Notes: generated from the letters alone by a model not told the origin. DNA of 64,000 nucleotides from Novosphingobium acidiphilum DSM 19966 (GCF_000429005.1 NZ_AUBA01000017.1:1-64000), one strand, 5' to 3'. Positions 17,974 to 28,129 are shown, counted from the first letter of the stretch. Numbers and translations: made by a program.

Positions 17974-18822
17974 TTACGCGGCGCGGGCTGCGGTCAGGTA
18001 ATCGATCAGGTTGGCCAGCGTCGCCTTCATGTCGCGGCGGTGGACGACCATGTCGATCATGCCGTGATCGTACAGGTATTCGGCGCGCTGGAACCCTTCG
18101 GGCAGCTTTTCGCGGATGGTGTCCTGGATCACGCGTTGCCCGGCAAAGCCGATCAAGGCGCCGGGCTCGGCAATCTGGATATCGCCCAGCATGGCGTAGC
18201 TGGCGGTGACGCCTCCGGTGGTGGGATCGGTCAACAGCACGATATAGGGCAGGCCGGCGGCGTGCAGGCGGCCGATCGCCACCGTGCTGCGCGGCATCTG
18301 CATCAGCGACAGGATGCCTTCCTGCATGCGCGCGCCGCCCGCCGCGGTCACCGCGACATAGGCGCACTTTTCGCGGATCGCCAATTCGATCCCGGCGATA
18401 AAGGCATTGCCCACCGCCATGCCCATCGATCCGCCCATGAACCCGAAATCCTGCACGCCCACGACTGCGCGCTTGCCCTCGATCGTGCCATAGGCATTGG
18501 TATAGGCATCGTTGTGCGGGTTGTTCGCGCGTGCCGCCTTGATCCGGTCGGCATATTTCTTGGTGTCGCGGAATTTCAGCGGATCATCGCGCACCACCGG
18601 CGCCGGCAGCAAGGCAAAGCCGGGATCGAGCAATTGTGCCAGCCGCGCATCGGTGCCGATGCGGCCATGGTGCTGGCAGCGCGGACAGACCGACAGATTG
18701 TCCTGGTATTCCTTGATGAACAGCATTTCGCTGCACCCGGGACACTTGATCCACAAGGTGTCGGTGGTGTCGCGCTTTTGAATGAACGACAGCGAATTGC
18801 GAACTTTGGTCAGCCAGCTCAT
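17974..18822 (-). CDS. accD: Acetyl-CoA carboxylase carboxyltransferase subunit beta
   Basis: A 282-residue carboxyltransferase beta subunit, which with AccA transfers the carboxyl group from biotin to acetyl-CoA to form malonyl-CoA. The N-terminal four-cysteine zinc finger is present (C27, C30, C46, C49), followed by the crotonase-like core with FGFMGGSMGMAVGNAF, TAAGGARMQEGILSLMQM and TDPTTGGVTASYAMLGDI. Its ATG overlaps the trpA stop (ATGA), so it is coupled to the tryptophan genes. The frame stays open far upstream, but the family start is unambiguous. Confidence 0.95.
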   Translation of the reverse strand: MSWLTKVRNSLSFIQKRDTTDTLWIKCPGCSEMLFIKEYQDNLSVCPRCQHHGRIGTDARLAQLLDPGFALLPAPVVRDDPLKFRDTKKYADRIKAARANNPHNDAYTNAYGTIEGKRAVVGVQDFGFMGGSMGMAVGNAFIAGIELAIREKCAYVAVTAAGGARMQEGILSLMQMPRSTVAIGRLHAAGLPYIVLLTDPTTGGVTASYAMLGDIQIAEPGALIGFAGQRVIQDTIREKLPEGFQRAEYLYDHGMIDMVVHRRDMKATLANLIDYLTAARAA

Positions 18823-19622
18823 GCGGCTACGCTCCTTGCATGGTGCACTGCGTGCGCCAGTTCGGCCACCAGTGCGCGCACCGGCCCGGCCGCAGCAGCA
18901 CCGTGTGCCGCCACCAGATCGACGATTGCCGATCCCACCACCACGCCATCGGCGACGCGCGCGATCGGCCCCGCCTGTTCGGGCGTGCGCACGCCAAACC
19001 CGACCGCGATCGGCAGATCGGCCGTCAGCTTGAACCGTGCCACCGCTTCTTCGATCGAAGTCAGCGCGGCCGACTGCTTGCCGGTGATGCCGGCAACCGA
19101 CACGTAATACAAAAAGCCCGATGACCCGTCGAGCACCGCGGGCAGGCGCGCCGCATCGGTGGTCGGCGTGGCCAGGCGGATCGGGCTGATACCGCGTGCG
19201 CGCAATGCCGGGCCAAGCTCGGCATCCTCTTCGGGCGGAATATCGACACAGATCACGCCATCGACGCCCGCACCGGCGGCCGCATCGGCAAACCAGTCGG
19301 CCCCGCGCACGGTCATCGGATTGGCATAGCCCATCAGCACCAGCGCGACATCGGGGTGGCGTGCGCGAAAACCGCTGGCAATCGCCAGAATGTCCGCGGT
19401 GGTCGTGCCCGCACCCAGTGCGCGCAGATTGGCGGCCTGAATCGCCGGGCCATCGGCCATCGGATCGGTAAACGGCATGCCCAGTTCGATCACGTCGGCG
19501 CCGCCTTCGACCAGCGCGTCGAGGATGGCGGGCGTCGCCGCAGGGGTCGGATCGCCCGCGGTGACAAAACACACCAGCGCGGGGTGGCCCTTGGCAAAGG
19601 CTGCCGTCAGCCGCGCACTCAC
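18819..19622 (-). CDS. trpA: Tryptophan synthase alpha subunit
   Basis: A 267-residue TIM-barrel subunit that cleaves indole-3-glycerol phosphate and channels indole to TrpB. The catalytic Glu and Asp are in DVIELGMPFTDPMADGP; the phosphate-binding GFGVRTPEQ and the closing VVGSAIVDLV are also present. Translation starts at a GTG that overlaps the trpB stop (GTGA), and the gene ends in an ATGA overlap with accD. No alternative ATG fits the family N-terminus (SARLTAAF). Confidence 0.95.
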   Translation of the reverse strand: MSARLTAAFAKGHPALVCFVTAGDPTPAATPAILDALVEGGADVIELGMPFTDPMADGPAIQAANLRALGAGTTTADILAIASGFRARHPDVALVLMGYANPMTVRGADWFADAAAGAGVDGVICVDIPPEEDAELGPALRARGISPIRLATPTTDAARLPAVLDGSSGFLYYVSVAGITGKQSAALTSIEEAVARFKLTADLPIAVGFGVRTPEQAGPIARVADGVVVGSAIVDLVAAHGAAAAGPVRALVAELAHAVHHARSVAA

Positions 19623-20833
19623 AGGGTCACCCCCAGGTGGCCGGCCACGGTGAAGATGTCCTTGTCGCCGCGCCCGCACAAATTGGCCAGGATGATCGCA
19701 TCCTTTGGCATGGTCGGCGCGATTTTCTGCACCGCGGCGATCGCGTGCGCGGGTTCCAGCGCGGGAATGATGCCTTCGGTCCGGCACAGCAGCTGAAACG
19801 CAGCAAGCGCCTCGACATCGGTAACCGAGGTGTAATCGACCCGGCCGTTTTCCTTGAGCCAGGCATGTTCAGGGCCGATGCCGGGGTAATCGAGGCCCGC
19901 GCTGATCGAATGGCCTTCGATGATCTGGCCATCGGCGTCCTGCAGCAGATATGTCTTGTTGCCGTGCAGGATGCCGGGGCGTCCGCCGGCCAGGCTGGCG
20001 GCGTGGTCCTTGTCCAGACCGTATCCTGCCGCTTCGACGCCGAGCATTTTTACGCTGGGATCGTCGAGGAACGGATGAAACAGGCCGATCGCGTTCGATC
20101 CGCCACCGATCGCCGCCACCAGCACATCGGGCAGGCGCCCGGTGCGCGACAGCATCTGCGCGCGCGCCTCGCGCCCGATCACGCTTTGGAAATCGCGCAC
20201 CAGTTCGGGATAGGGATGGGGTCCTGCGGCGGTGCCGATGATGTAGAACGTGTCGTGCACGTTCGCCACCCAGTCGCGCAGCGCTTCGTTCATCGCATCT
20301 TTCAGCGTTTTCGCCCCGGCCTGCACCGGGATCACCTCGGCGCCCAAAAGCTTCATGCGGAACACGTTGGGCTGCTGCCGTTCGACATCGGTCGCGCCCA
20401 TGTAGATCACGCAAGGCAGGCCGAACCGCGCGCACACCGTCGCGGTCGCCACGCCATGCTGGCCGGCGCCGGTTTCGGCGATGATCCGCGTCTTGCCCAT
20501 GCGCATGGCCAGCAGGATCTGGCCGATGCAATTGTTGATCTTGTGCGCACCGGTGTGGTTCAGTTCGTCGCGTTTGAACCAGACTTGCGCGCCGCCGAGT
20601 TCCTCGGTCAGGCGCGGCGCGAAATAGAGCGGGCTCGGCCGGCCGACGTAATGTTCCAGAAGATCGTCGAATTCCGCCTGGAATGCCGGATCGGCCTTGG
20701 CCTTGCGGTATTCGGTTTCCAGATCGAGGATCAGCGGCATCAGCGTTTCGGCAACATAACGCCCGCCAAACTGGCCAAAATGGCCGCGTTCGTCGGGCTG
20801 GTTACGGAAACTGTTGGGGGTTTGCGCGGTCAT
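19619..20833 (-). CDS. trpB: Tryptophan synthase beta subunit
   Basis: A 404-residue PLP enzyme that condenses indole and serine to tryptophan. The PLP lysine lies in RDELNHTGAHKINNCIGQ; other family blocks are GQFGGRYVAETLMP, AETGAGQHGVATATV and the phosphate-binding AIGGGSNAIG. The ATG at 20833 is preceded by AAGG. trpB is cut off from trpF by a plus-strand gene and about 290 bp of hairpin-rich DNA, so trpB-trpA-accD-folC must have its own promoter. Confidence 0.96.
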   Translation of the reverse strand: MTAQTPNSFRNQPDERGHFGQFGGRYVAETLMPLILDLETEYRKAKADPAFQAEFDDLLEHYVGRPSPLYFAPRLTEELGGAQVWFKRDELNHTGAHKINNCIGQILLAMRMGKTRIIAETGAGQHGVATATVCARFGLPCVIYMGATDVERQQPNVFRMKLLGAEVIPVQAGAKTLKDAMNEALRDWVANVHDTFYIIGTAAGPHPYPELVRDFQSVIGREARAQMLSRTGRLPDVLVAAIGGGSNAIGLFHPFLDDPSVKMLGVEAAGYGLDKDHAASLAGGRPGILHGNKTYLLQDADGQIIEGHSISAGLDYPGIGPEHAWLKENGRVDYTSVTDVEALAAFQLLCRTEGIIPALEPAHAIAAVQKIAPTMPKDAIILANLCGRGDKDIFTVAGHLGVTL

Positions 20834-20970
20834 GCCTTGGCCTTTAAACCGCGCTGCCAAATTGTCCAGATGGCCCCTTCTGCCATTGCGCGCGCAGGTG
20901 ATTATCCGCCAGGGCGTCTGTTCATCTGTCTGAAAGGCAAGCTAGTCTAAGCCGACCAGGCAACGTCGTG

Positions 20971-21002
20971 AAGGCGGTCCTGTTTCGGCAGGGCCGCCTT
21001 TT
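20971..21002 (+). terminator. Strong hairpin with T-tract in the leader of the gene at 21126
   Basis: A 12-bp stem with one G-T wobble (AAGGCGGTCCTG / CAGGGCCGCCTT, loop TTTCGG) is followed by TTTT on the plus strand. It has the form of an intrinsic terminator. No recognised plus-strand gene ends before it, so it would end either a short leader RNA or an unannotated small transcript. Confidence 0.6.
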
Positions 21003-21059
21003 GCCCCCCGGCCGAAAATCGCGGGGGGCAAGGCAGGCCACCGGGCGGGTGGCAGGCCT
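21001..21059. other. Two further tandem stem-loops
   Basis: Directly after the terminator-like hairpin come a 10-bp stem (TTGCCCCCCG / CGGGGGGCAA, 21001-21031) and a compound stem (AGGC / GCCT enclosing GCCACC / GGTGGC, 21031-21059). Neither has a T-run on either strand. They lie within 125 bp upstream of the start codon at 21126. Confidence 0.55.
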
Positions 21060-21125
21060 ATCCCGCAGGCGGGGTCGCGGCGTTGTATGGGGCTGGTTCA
21101 ACCATCTGAAAAAAAGGAACTTGTC

Positions 21126-21608
21126 ATGCGTCATTCCCTGTTTGGGCCGGGCTTTGCCTGCATCGGCGCCGCCCTGGCGCTGGCCACGCCGGCGCACGCG
21201 GATGAAACCCGGGTCGAAGTCAACACATCGGGCAATTTCTATGGCGGGGATTACCAGCAATCGATCGGTGTGGCCGCCGGGCACGATTTCAATCTGGTGC
21301 CAGGCGTGTTTGCCGGTCCCGAAGTCTCGCTCGACAAGACCTTGGCCGCCAACACGCTGACCGCGTTCGGGATCAGCGGGCGGGTCGGTGCGAATCTGGG
21401 CCCAGCGGGCAAGCTTTATGCCGTTGGCGGCTGGGCAACGCAGCCCTATCACGGCGGCAATCCCGACTGGGATATCGGTGCGGGGTATCAGCACAGCCTG
21501 CTGCCCGGCACTTATGGCAAGCTGGAATACCGCCACTTCACCACGTCAGCCAATGGCATCACGCCCGCGCGCGATGCTGTCACCGTCGGCTTTGGCGCGC
21601 ATTTCTAG
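21126..21608 (+). CDS. Small outer-membrane beta-barrel-like protein
   Basis: A 160-residue exported protein. A signal peptide (MRHSLFGPGFACIGAALALA, cleavage expected after AHA near residue 26) is followed by alternating amphipathic strands rich in Gly and aromatic residues, with repeats of the form YAVGGWATQPYHGG, DIGAGYQHSLLPG, KLEYRHFTT, ending VTVGFGAHF. A terminal aromatic residue is typical of outer-membrane barrels. It resembles the porin-family and OmpA-barrel-like small proteins of sphingomonads. The ATG has an AGGA site 7 bp upstream. It is convergent with trpF and shares a CTAG with it: TAG is the stop on both strands. Confidence 0.65.
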   Translation: MRHSLFGPGFACIGAALALATPAHADETRVEVNTSGNFYGGDYQQSIGVAAGHDFNLVPGVFAGPEVSLDKTLAANTLTAFGISGRVGANLGPAGKLYAVGGWATQPYHGGNPDWDIGAGYQHSLLPGTYGKLEYRHFTTSANGITPARDAVTVGFGAHF

Positions 21609-22246
21609 GCGCGAACGGCCTGACAGAATGCATGGATGCGCGCCGGGTCCTTGACCCCCGGCGCGCTTTCCACGCCCGAGGATACATCGACCGCAGGCGC
21701 GCCGGTGATCGCGATCGCTTCGGCCACATTGTCAGGGTCCAGCCCGCCTGCCAGCATCCATGGCAGGGCAGGGCGCACGCCTTTGAGTACGGCCCAATCG
21801 ATGCGCAAGCCATTGCCGCCGGGCAAGTCCGCACCCTCGGGCGGTTTGGCATCGAACAGCACGCGTGCCGCCGCACCGGCAAAGCGGTCTGCGGCTGCCA
21901 GATCCGCGCGGGTCTTTACGCCAAGCGCCTTCCACACCGGCACCCCGTGGCGCGCGGCGGTGGCGGCAACCTGTTCGGGGGTTTCGCGCCCGTGCATCTG
22001 GATCACGTCGAGTGCCACCGTCGACAACACCTGGGCCAGATAATCGGGCGTGGGATCGACCATCAGGCCGACGACCGTCACGCGTCCCGCGGCGCGCGCG
22101 GCGAGTGCGGCGGCCTGCGCCGGATCGAGATGTCGCGGGCTTTTGGCAAAGAACACCAGCCCGATGAAATCGGCATGCGCTGCCAGCGCCGCATCCAGCG
22201 CATCGGGGCTGTTGATCCCGCAGATCTTGATCAGGGGGGCAGGCAT
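21605..22246 (-). CDS. trpF: Phosphoribosylanthranilate isomerase
   Basis: A 213-residue TIM-barrel enzyme performing the Amadori rearrangement in tryptophan synthesis. The family opening LIKICGINSPDALDAAL carries the catalytic Cys, DVIQMHGRETPEQV follows, and the catalytic Asp is in LFDAKPP; the end has WMLAGGLDPDNVAEAI and DVSSGVE. It starts 4 bp after the GNAT gene and is the last gene of the lapA-pyrF-GNAT-trpF run, instead of leading directly into trpB. Confidence 0.94.
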   Translation of the reverse strand: MPAPLIKICGINSPDALDAALAAHADFIGLVFFAKSPRHLDPAQAAALAARAAGRVTVVGLMVDPTPDYLAQVLSTVALDVIQMHGRETPEQVAATAARHGVPVWKALGVKTRADLAAADRFAGAAARVLFDAKPPEGADLPGGNGLRIDWAVLKGVRPALPWMLAGGLDPDNVAEAIAITGAPAVDVSSGVESAPGVKDPARIHAFCQAVRA

Positions 22247-22250
22247 GCGG

Positions 22251-22760
22251 TCAGGCCAGGTCCCGTTCCAGCACAACCATGGCAAACGGATGATCGCCCG
22301 GCACCGGAAACGGCCGGGTCTCGCCATGAAACGCATAGCCGCAGCGCTGATACCATGCGATCAGTTCGGCGCGCCTGTCGATCACGGTCATTTCCATGAC
22401 ATGCGCACCAAATTCATCGCGCGCCACGCGCTCTGCTGCGGTGATCAACGCGCGGCCCAGCCCCGCGGCCTGCAATGCAGGATCGACGCACAACATGCCA
22501 AGATACGCGCGGCCATCGCCGCGGTTGCTGGTGGTCACCGTGCCGATCAGCGTGCCGTCGGCTTCGGCCAGGATCACCCGCGCCGCCGCGTCGGCGATCG
22601 TGTGCGCCAGGGTTTCGTGCGAGGTGCGTTCGTCATCCAGCAGGTCGGCCTCGTGCGTCCATCCGGCACGCGCGGTGTCGCCGCGATAGGCGCGTTCGAC
22701 CAGCGCGCGCAACCGCGGCACATCGGCCGTGGTTGCCGTGCGGAATGCGGGCGTCAGCAT
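22251..22760 (-). CDS. GNAT-family N-acetyltransferase
   Basis: A 169-residue acetyl-CoA-dependent acetyltransferase of the GNAT fold. The central acetyl-CoA-binding block is YLGMLCVDPALQAAGLGRAL (V-x-P-x-x-Q/G-x-G-x-G/A), followed by MEMTVIDRRAELIAWYQRCG and a closing hydrophobic strand. The substrate cannot be inferred. It is inserted between pyrF (13 bp) and trpF (4 bp) in the same transcription unit. Confidence 0.87.
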   Translation of the reverse strand: MLTPAFRTATTADVPRLRALVERAYRGDTARAGWTHEADLLDDERTSHETLAHTIADAAARVILAEADGTLIGTVTTSNRGDGRAYLGMLCVDPALQAAGLGRALITAAERVARDEFGAHVMEMTVIDRRAELIAWYQRCGYAFHGETRPFPVPGDHPFAMVVLERDLA

Positions 22761-22773
22761 CGCGCGATGACCC

Positions 22774-23451
22774 TTACAGCGTGCCTTCGATCGCGCGCGC
22801 GGCCGCGACAGGATCTTCGGCGCGCGCGATCGGGCGGCCGATCACCAGCACGCTGGCGCCGGCATCGCGTGCGGCGCGCGGGGTAACGGTTCGCTTTTGA
22901 TCTTCCTTGCTGCCTTCGCCGGCGGGGCGCAGCCCGGGCACGACCAGGTATCCGCCTTTCCAGCGGCGGTGCACGGCCGCCACTTCGTGGCCCGAACACA
23001 CGATGCCGTCGAGGCCCGCCTCTTGCGCCAGATCGGCCAGGCGCAGGACCTGGTCGTGCGACGATCCGCCGACGCCGATGCGCGCCAGATCGGCATCGTC
23101 CAGGCTGGTCAGCACGGTGACCGCAACCACGCGGGTGTTTTCCCCCGCGGCAGCCTTGGCATCCTCCATCATCGCGCGCCCGCCCGACGCGTGCACCGTG
23201 ACGATCGCGGGTTGCAGCACGTGGATCGCCTGCATTGCCGCGGCCACCGTGTTGGGAATGTCGTGCAGTTTCAGATCGAGAAAGATCGGCAGGCCGATCT
23301 TGGCCACTTCGTGCACGCCGTGATGGCCATGCGCACAAAAGAATTCGAGCCCCAGTTTCAGCCCGCCGATATGGCTGCGCACTTTCTGGGCCAGCGCCAT
23401 TGCGCTGTCGAGGCGGGGCAGATCAAGCGCAAGATAGATCGGGTTGCTCAC
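22774..23451 (-). CDS. pyrF: Orotidine 5'-phosphate decarboxylase
   Basis: A 225-residue enzyme for the last step of UMP synthesis. The catalytic tetrad lies in the signature FLDLKLHDIPNTV (D-x-K-x-x-D). The N-terminus has IYLALDLP, and the phosphate-binding loop near the C-terminus is VIGRPIARAEDPVAAARAI. It follows lapA by 8 bp. A pyrimidine gene between lapA and trpF is a local rearrangement of the usual alphaproteobacterial lapA-trpF-trpB order. Confidence 0.95.
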   Translation of the reverse strand: MSNPIYLALDLPRLDSAMALAQKVRSHIGGLKLGLEFFCAHGHHGVHEVAKIGLPIFLDLKLHDIPNTVAAAMQAIHVLQPAIVTVHASGGRAMMEDAKAAAGENTRVVAVTVLTSLDDADLARIGVGGSSHDQVLRLADLAQEAGLDGIVCSGHEVAAVHRRWKGGYLVVPGLRPAGEGSKEDQKRTVTPRAARDAGASVLVIGRPIARAEDPVAAARAIEGTL

Positions 23452-23459
23452 AGGTCTGG

Positions 23460-23771
23460 TCAGTCCTTGCTGTCGAATGCGTCGTGGCGTGTGCTGGGCT
23501 GCTCGGCGGCATGAGTCAATGCATGGGCCTGGGCCGCCAGCGTCGCCTCAAGCGTGGCGATGCGCCGCCCCATGCTCCAGCGCGTGGCGCGCAGCATCAG
23601 CGATGTCGGCACAAATCCGATCAGCAGCGCGACGATCACCAGCACCCACGGCTTGGTATCGACGCTGATGCCCGGCCAGATATGGACGGTGATATAGCTG
23701 TCGTTGCCATAGGTGAACGCGAACAAGGCCGCCACCACCACGATCCAGAAAACGGTTTTCAGCGCGCGCAT
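23460..23771 (-). CDS. lapA: LapA-domain (DUF1049) membrane protein
   Basis: A 103-residue inner-membrane protein with two hydrophobic segments (about 5-22 and 42-62) and a C-terminal coiled-coil-like region (RRIATLEATLAAQAHALTHA). This is the lipopolysaccharide-assembly LapA architecture; in E. coli LapA/LapB act in LPS assembly and FtsH-dependent control of LpxC. In many alphaproteobacteria lapA sits between ihfB and trpF; ihfB is not present here and purB lies upstream. The ATG at 23771 is chosen over one ten codons earlier because it gives a clean membrane start. Confidence 0.8.
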   Translation of the reverse strand: MRALKTVFWIVVVAALFAFTYGNDSYITVHIWPGISVDTKPWVLVIVALLIGFVPTSLMLRATRWSMGRRIATLEATLAAQAHALTHAAEQPSTRHDAFDSKD

Positions 23772-23838
23772 TGTGGTCTTTCCGCTAGGCAGCCACCCCA
23801 ATGGCCGACCCTAACGCATCGGGGGCACATGTGAAGTG

Positions 23839-25152
<1,314 letters not shown>

Positions 25153-25261
25153 GGCGGACCTTTCGGCGGGGAATGCTCCTCGCGCCGCTAGGCCGTGGGC
25201 ACGGCAATGGCAAGCCCGAACCCCGCGGTTGATCCTTCCGCGATCGGCGATGACGCGGGAC

Positions 25262-27037
25262 CTATGCCGCCTGCCGTGCGCGCATGGGGCTGCCGCCAAG
25301 CCCCTTGTCGACAAACCCGATATCGAATTGCCTGACCAGTCCGCTCAATCCATTGGCCTCGGTGGACAACGAGCGCGCGGAGGCGGACGACTGTTCGACC
25401 AGCGCGGCGTTCTGTTGGGTGGTGCGGTCCATATTCGACACCGCGCTGTCCACCTGCAAAATCGTATTCGACTGTTCGCGCGATGCAGCTGCGATCGTTT
25501 CGATCATGTCGGACAGTTCCTGCGTGCTGATAACGATCTGCGCGAGCGCGGCCTGGGTCTGGCCGATCATGGTCACACCTTGCGCGACGTCCCTGCCGCT
25601 CGACTTGATAATGTCGGTGATGTCCTTGGCCGCGTCGGAACTGCGCTGGGCCAAGGCCCGCACTTCGGTTGCGACGACCGCGAAGCCCCTGCCAGCTTCA
25701 CCCGCGCGCGCGGCTTCAACCCCGGCGTTCAGCGCCAACAGATTGGTCTGGAACGCGATGCCTTCGATCAGACCGACGATTTCTTCCATCTTCTGGCTTG
25801 AAGCAGCGATCTGGTTCATTGCCTCGACCGTCTGGTGCATTGTCTCTCCACTGCCTTTGGCGCTCGCCTGCGCGGCGCGTGCCAACGTGCTTGCCTCTGC
25901 CGCGGTCTGGGCGGTGCTCGTGGCTGAATGGGTCAATTCGCGTACAGCGGCGGAGGATTCTTCCAGGCTCGCCGCCTGCCCTTCGGTGCGCGCCGCCAGA
26001 TCGGCGGCGGCGGAAGAAATTTCGTTGGCCCCGTTGCTGACCGCATGGGCCGCGGTGGTCACATCGCGCATCAGATCGGCCATCGTGGCGATCGTCGCAT
26101 TGAAATCGGCACGCAACTGCTCGTAATCGCCGGGGAAAGGTTGATTGATCGAAGCGGTCAATCGGCCCGCCTTCAACGCCGCCAGACCTTCGCCAAGCGC
26201 ACCCACCACCTGGCGCTGCATCGCCGCCTGGCTGTCGGCCGCCGCGCGGCTGCGCGCGGCAACGCTGTCCTTGATTGACACCAGCGCGCGTCCGATATCG
26301 CCCACTTCGTCGGTGAGGGTCGCGCCCGGGATATCGCGATCAAGATTGCCATTTGCCATGTCCTGCATTGCAGTGGCCAACTGCACCAGCGGAGATGACA
26401 AACGGTGGCGTATCAGCAGGATGACCGCCAGGACCAAGCCCAGCACTCCGCCAATGAGCGCTTGCGCCAGCGTCTTGTCGGCTTTGGCCTCGGCCATTCC
26501 GGCATCGCTTTCGCGCTTTCCGAGTTCGGCATTGTAGGCAATCTCGATATCCAGCATCTTGCCCATGGCATTTGCACGCGCAGTCGCGGCGACAGCCACG
26601 CGTTGCATGGCATCGCGTTGCGCCAATGTCAGGGTTTGCAAGGGTTTGGCTTGATCCTTGAAGCCAATCCAGGCTTCGGCCACGTCGTTGTATTCGGCCC
26701 GCTCGTGATCATCCGAAATCAGCGCGCGATAGGCAAGCAGCTCGGCATCGACATCGCTGCTGCGCGCGGTCAGCGCGTCGTGGTATTTGCGCAACTCGGT
26801 ATCGCTTTGGGCGATGCCCGCAAGCGCCGCGGCGTGCGCCGCTTCAAGCGCGTTGCCGCGAATTTTGTCGAGCGCTTGCAGGCTGGGGACGATATTGACC
26901 GTGTCATAGTCGAGGTGGGCGCTCAAGGTGGTCGCGGTGTTCAGCACGATCGCGGAACTGGCAATTGACAGCGTTGCCAAAGTGGCAATGCCGGCAAATG
27001 TGACAGTCGTAATTCGAAACGTGCCTAACATCGCCAT
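25262..27037 (-). CDS. Methyl-accepting chemotaxis protein with periplasmic helical domain
   Basis: A 591-residue transmembrane chemoreceptor. A first helix (about 10-32) leads into a periplasmic region of some 180 residues, mostly helical, like the four-helix-bundle sensor class. A second membrane helix follows (ALIGGVLGLVLAVILLIRHR), then HAMP and a long signalling domain with the conserved tip (FQTNLLALNAGVEAARAG). Unlike the receptor at 10553 it ends in GSPMRARQAA with no xWxxF tail. The ATG at 27037 is preferred because AGGAAG lies 7 bp upstream; an ATG at 27064 would add nine residues. No ligand can be assigned. Confidence 0.88.
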   Translation of the reverse strand: MAMLGTFRITTVTFAGIATLATLSIASSAIVLNTATTLSAHLDYDTVNIVPSLQALDKIRGNALEAAHAAALAGIAQSDTELRKYHDALTARSSDVDAELLAYRALISDDHERAEYNDVAEAWIGFKDQAKPLQTLTLAQRDAMQRVAVAATARANAMGKMLDIEIAYNAELGKRESDAGMAEAKADKTLAQALIGGVLGLVLAVILLIRHRLSSPLVQLATAMQDMANGNLDRDIPGATLTDEVGDIGRALVSIKDSVAARSRAAADSQAAMQRQVVGALGEGLAALKAGRLTASINQPFPGDYEQLRADFNATIATMADLMRDVTTAAHAVSNGANEISSAAADLAARTEGQAASLEESSAAVRELTHSATSTAQTAAEASTLARAAQASAKGSGETMHQTVEAMNQIAASSQKMEEIVGLIEGIAFQTNLLALNAGVEAARAGEAGRGFAVVATEVRALAQRSSDAAKDITDIIKSSGRDVAQGVTMIGQTQAALAQIVISTQELSDMIETIAAASREQSNTILQVDSAVSNMDRTTQQNAALVEQSSASARSLSTEANGLSGLVRQFDIGFVDKGLGGSPMRARQAA

Positions 27038-27232
27038 TGGTGTGCTTCCTGCAATGTGGTTCATGCTTTTCGAACAGCCCGCGCATTGTGGCGTGAACAT
27101 TCTCGATAGTGCGGTTTTTAATGAATTCGGCTGAATCTTCGGATTCGGCGATGCTAGGTATTGTGGCGTATATTGTGCGCAATTCCGGGCCCTTGGGGTG
27201 CCCAGCAACGGCCGGGTGCGGACCGTCGGGCG

Positions 27233-28129
27233 TCAGAACCGCTGCGACAGGCCGGTGTAGATCTGCGCCGCCGGCACCACGCCGCCCAACTTGAAATTGG
27301 CCCCGGCATCCCATTGCAACCGCGGTGTAATGGCCCATGCGACCGCCGTGTCGAGCGTATAGACACGGCTGTCGCCGCGTTCAAACGATCGTGTGGCGAA
27401 AGCTTCGGCATAGAGTGTCCAGCGCTTGCCTACTGGATGACTGAGATTTGCCAGGATATTTGCAGAGCGGTGATATCCGCGTGCTTGCGCGTTGTGGAGT
27501 TCGTCGATCTCGGGACTGAGCACCAGGGTGAATGCCTGCGGCAACGCGATGCTGATCGGCGTGATCAGGCCGCCTTCGACCGCGCCGTTGCCCAATGCGG
27601 AGCGCGCGGTCGGGACTTTGACATAGGGCATCACCGCAATCGCCAGCGTGCCGCCATCGTTGCCGATCAGATTGATCTTGAGCCGTACGACGCTGTCGGA
27701 GCAGCCCGAGACTGCGCTGCGACGGGATCCGGTACGGATAACCGCGCCTTCAAACGGCGTTGCCTGCACTTCGATGTCGATCGCGTGGGTCAGGCCAAGC
27801 TTCAGTGTGGGATCGACAATGGTCCACGTGCGAATGTCTGCGCCATCCTGTCGTGCCACGGCATAGACAGCCAGATCGGTCTCGTACTGGAAATGGCCTT
27901 GATCGACGGTATAGGGCACGTAGGATTTGGTTGGCCGGTCGGTGCTGAAGCTGCGCGTTGTCGATGCGGGCATTGGCGTGGCCGGCGCGGCCAGTGCGGC
28001 GTCGGCCGCGGTCTCGGCAGCTGGCGGCGCAGGACCGGGGTCGGCTTGCGCTGCGCCGGATGCCAGCATAACCCCCAGCGTGGCGCCCGCAATCGCAATC
28101 CGACTGCAGACGCGGCGGACTTGAACCAT
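27233..28129 (-). CDS. Outer-membrane transporter-like protein (phenol MetA family)
   Basis: A 298-residue exported protein. A signal peptide ends AAQADP (about residue 30); an Ala/Pro-rich linker follows (to about 55), then strands typical of the family related to the MetA-pathway phenol-degradation protein: FSTDRPTKSYVPYTVDQGHFQYETDL, VMPYVKVPTA, GLITPISIALPQ and a terminal GLSQRF ending in Phe. The family is annotated as outer-membrane transporter or porin-like; the substrate is unknown. Its start codon lies inside a 12-bp inverted repeat described separately. phhB lies upstream on the same strand. Confidence 0.72.
   Translation of the reverse strand: MVQVRRVCSRIAIAGATLGVMLASGAAQADPGPAPPAAETAADAALAAPATPMPASTTRSFSTDRPTKSYVPYTVDQGHFQYETDLAVYAVARQDGADIRTWTIVDPTLKLGLTHAIDIEVQATPFEGAVIRTGSRRSAVSGCSDSVVRLKINLIGNDGGTLAIAVMPYVKVPTARSALGNGAVEGGLITPISIALPQAFTLVLSPEIDELHNAQARGYHRSANILANLSHPVGKRWTLYAEAFATRSFERGDSRVYTLDTAVAWAITPRLQWDAGANFKLGGVVPAAQIYTGLSQRF

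Noticed and set aside
20870..20950. 26-codon frame before the hairpin cluster as a leader peptide
   Set aside because: No ribosome site or promoter can be seen, and it has no codon bias fitting attenuation (no Trp). It is kept only as part of the hairpin finding.
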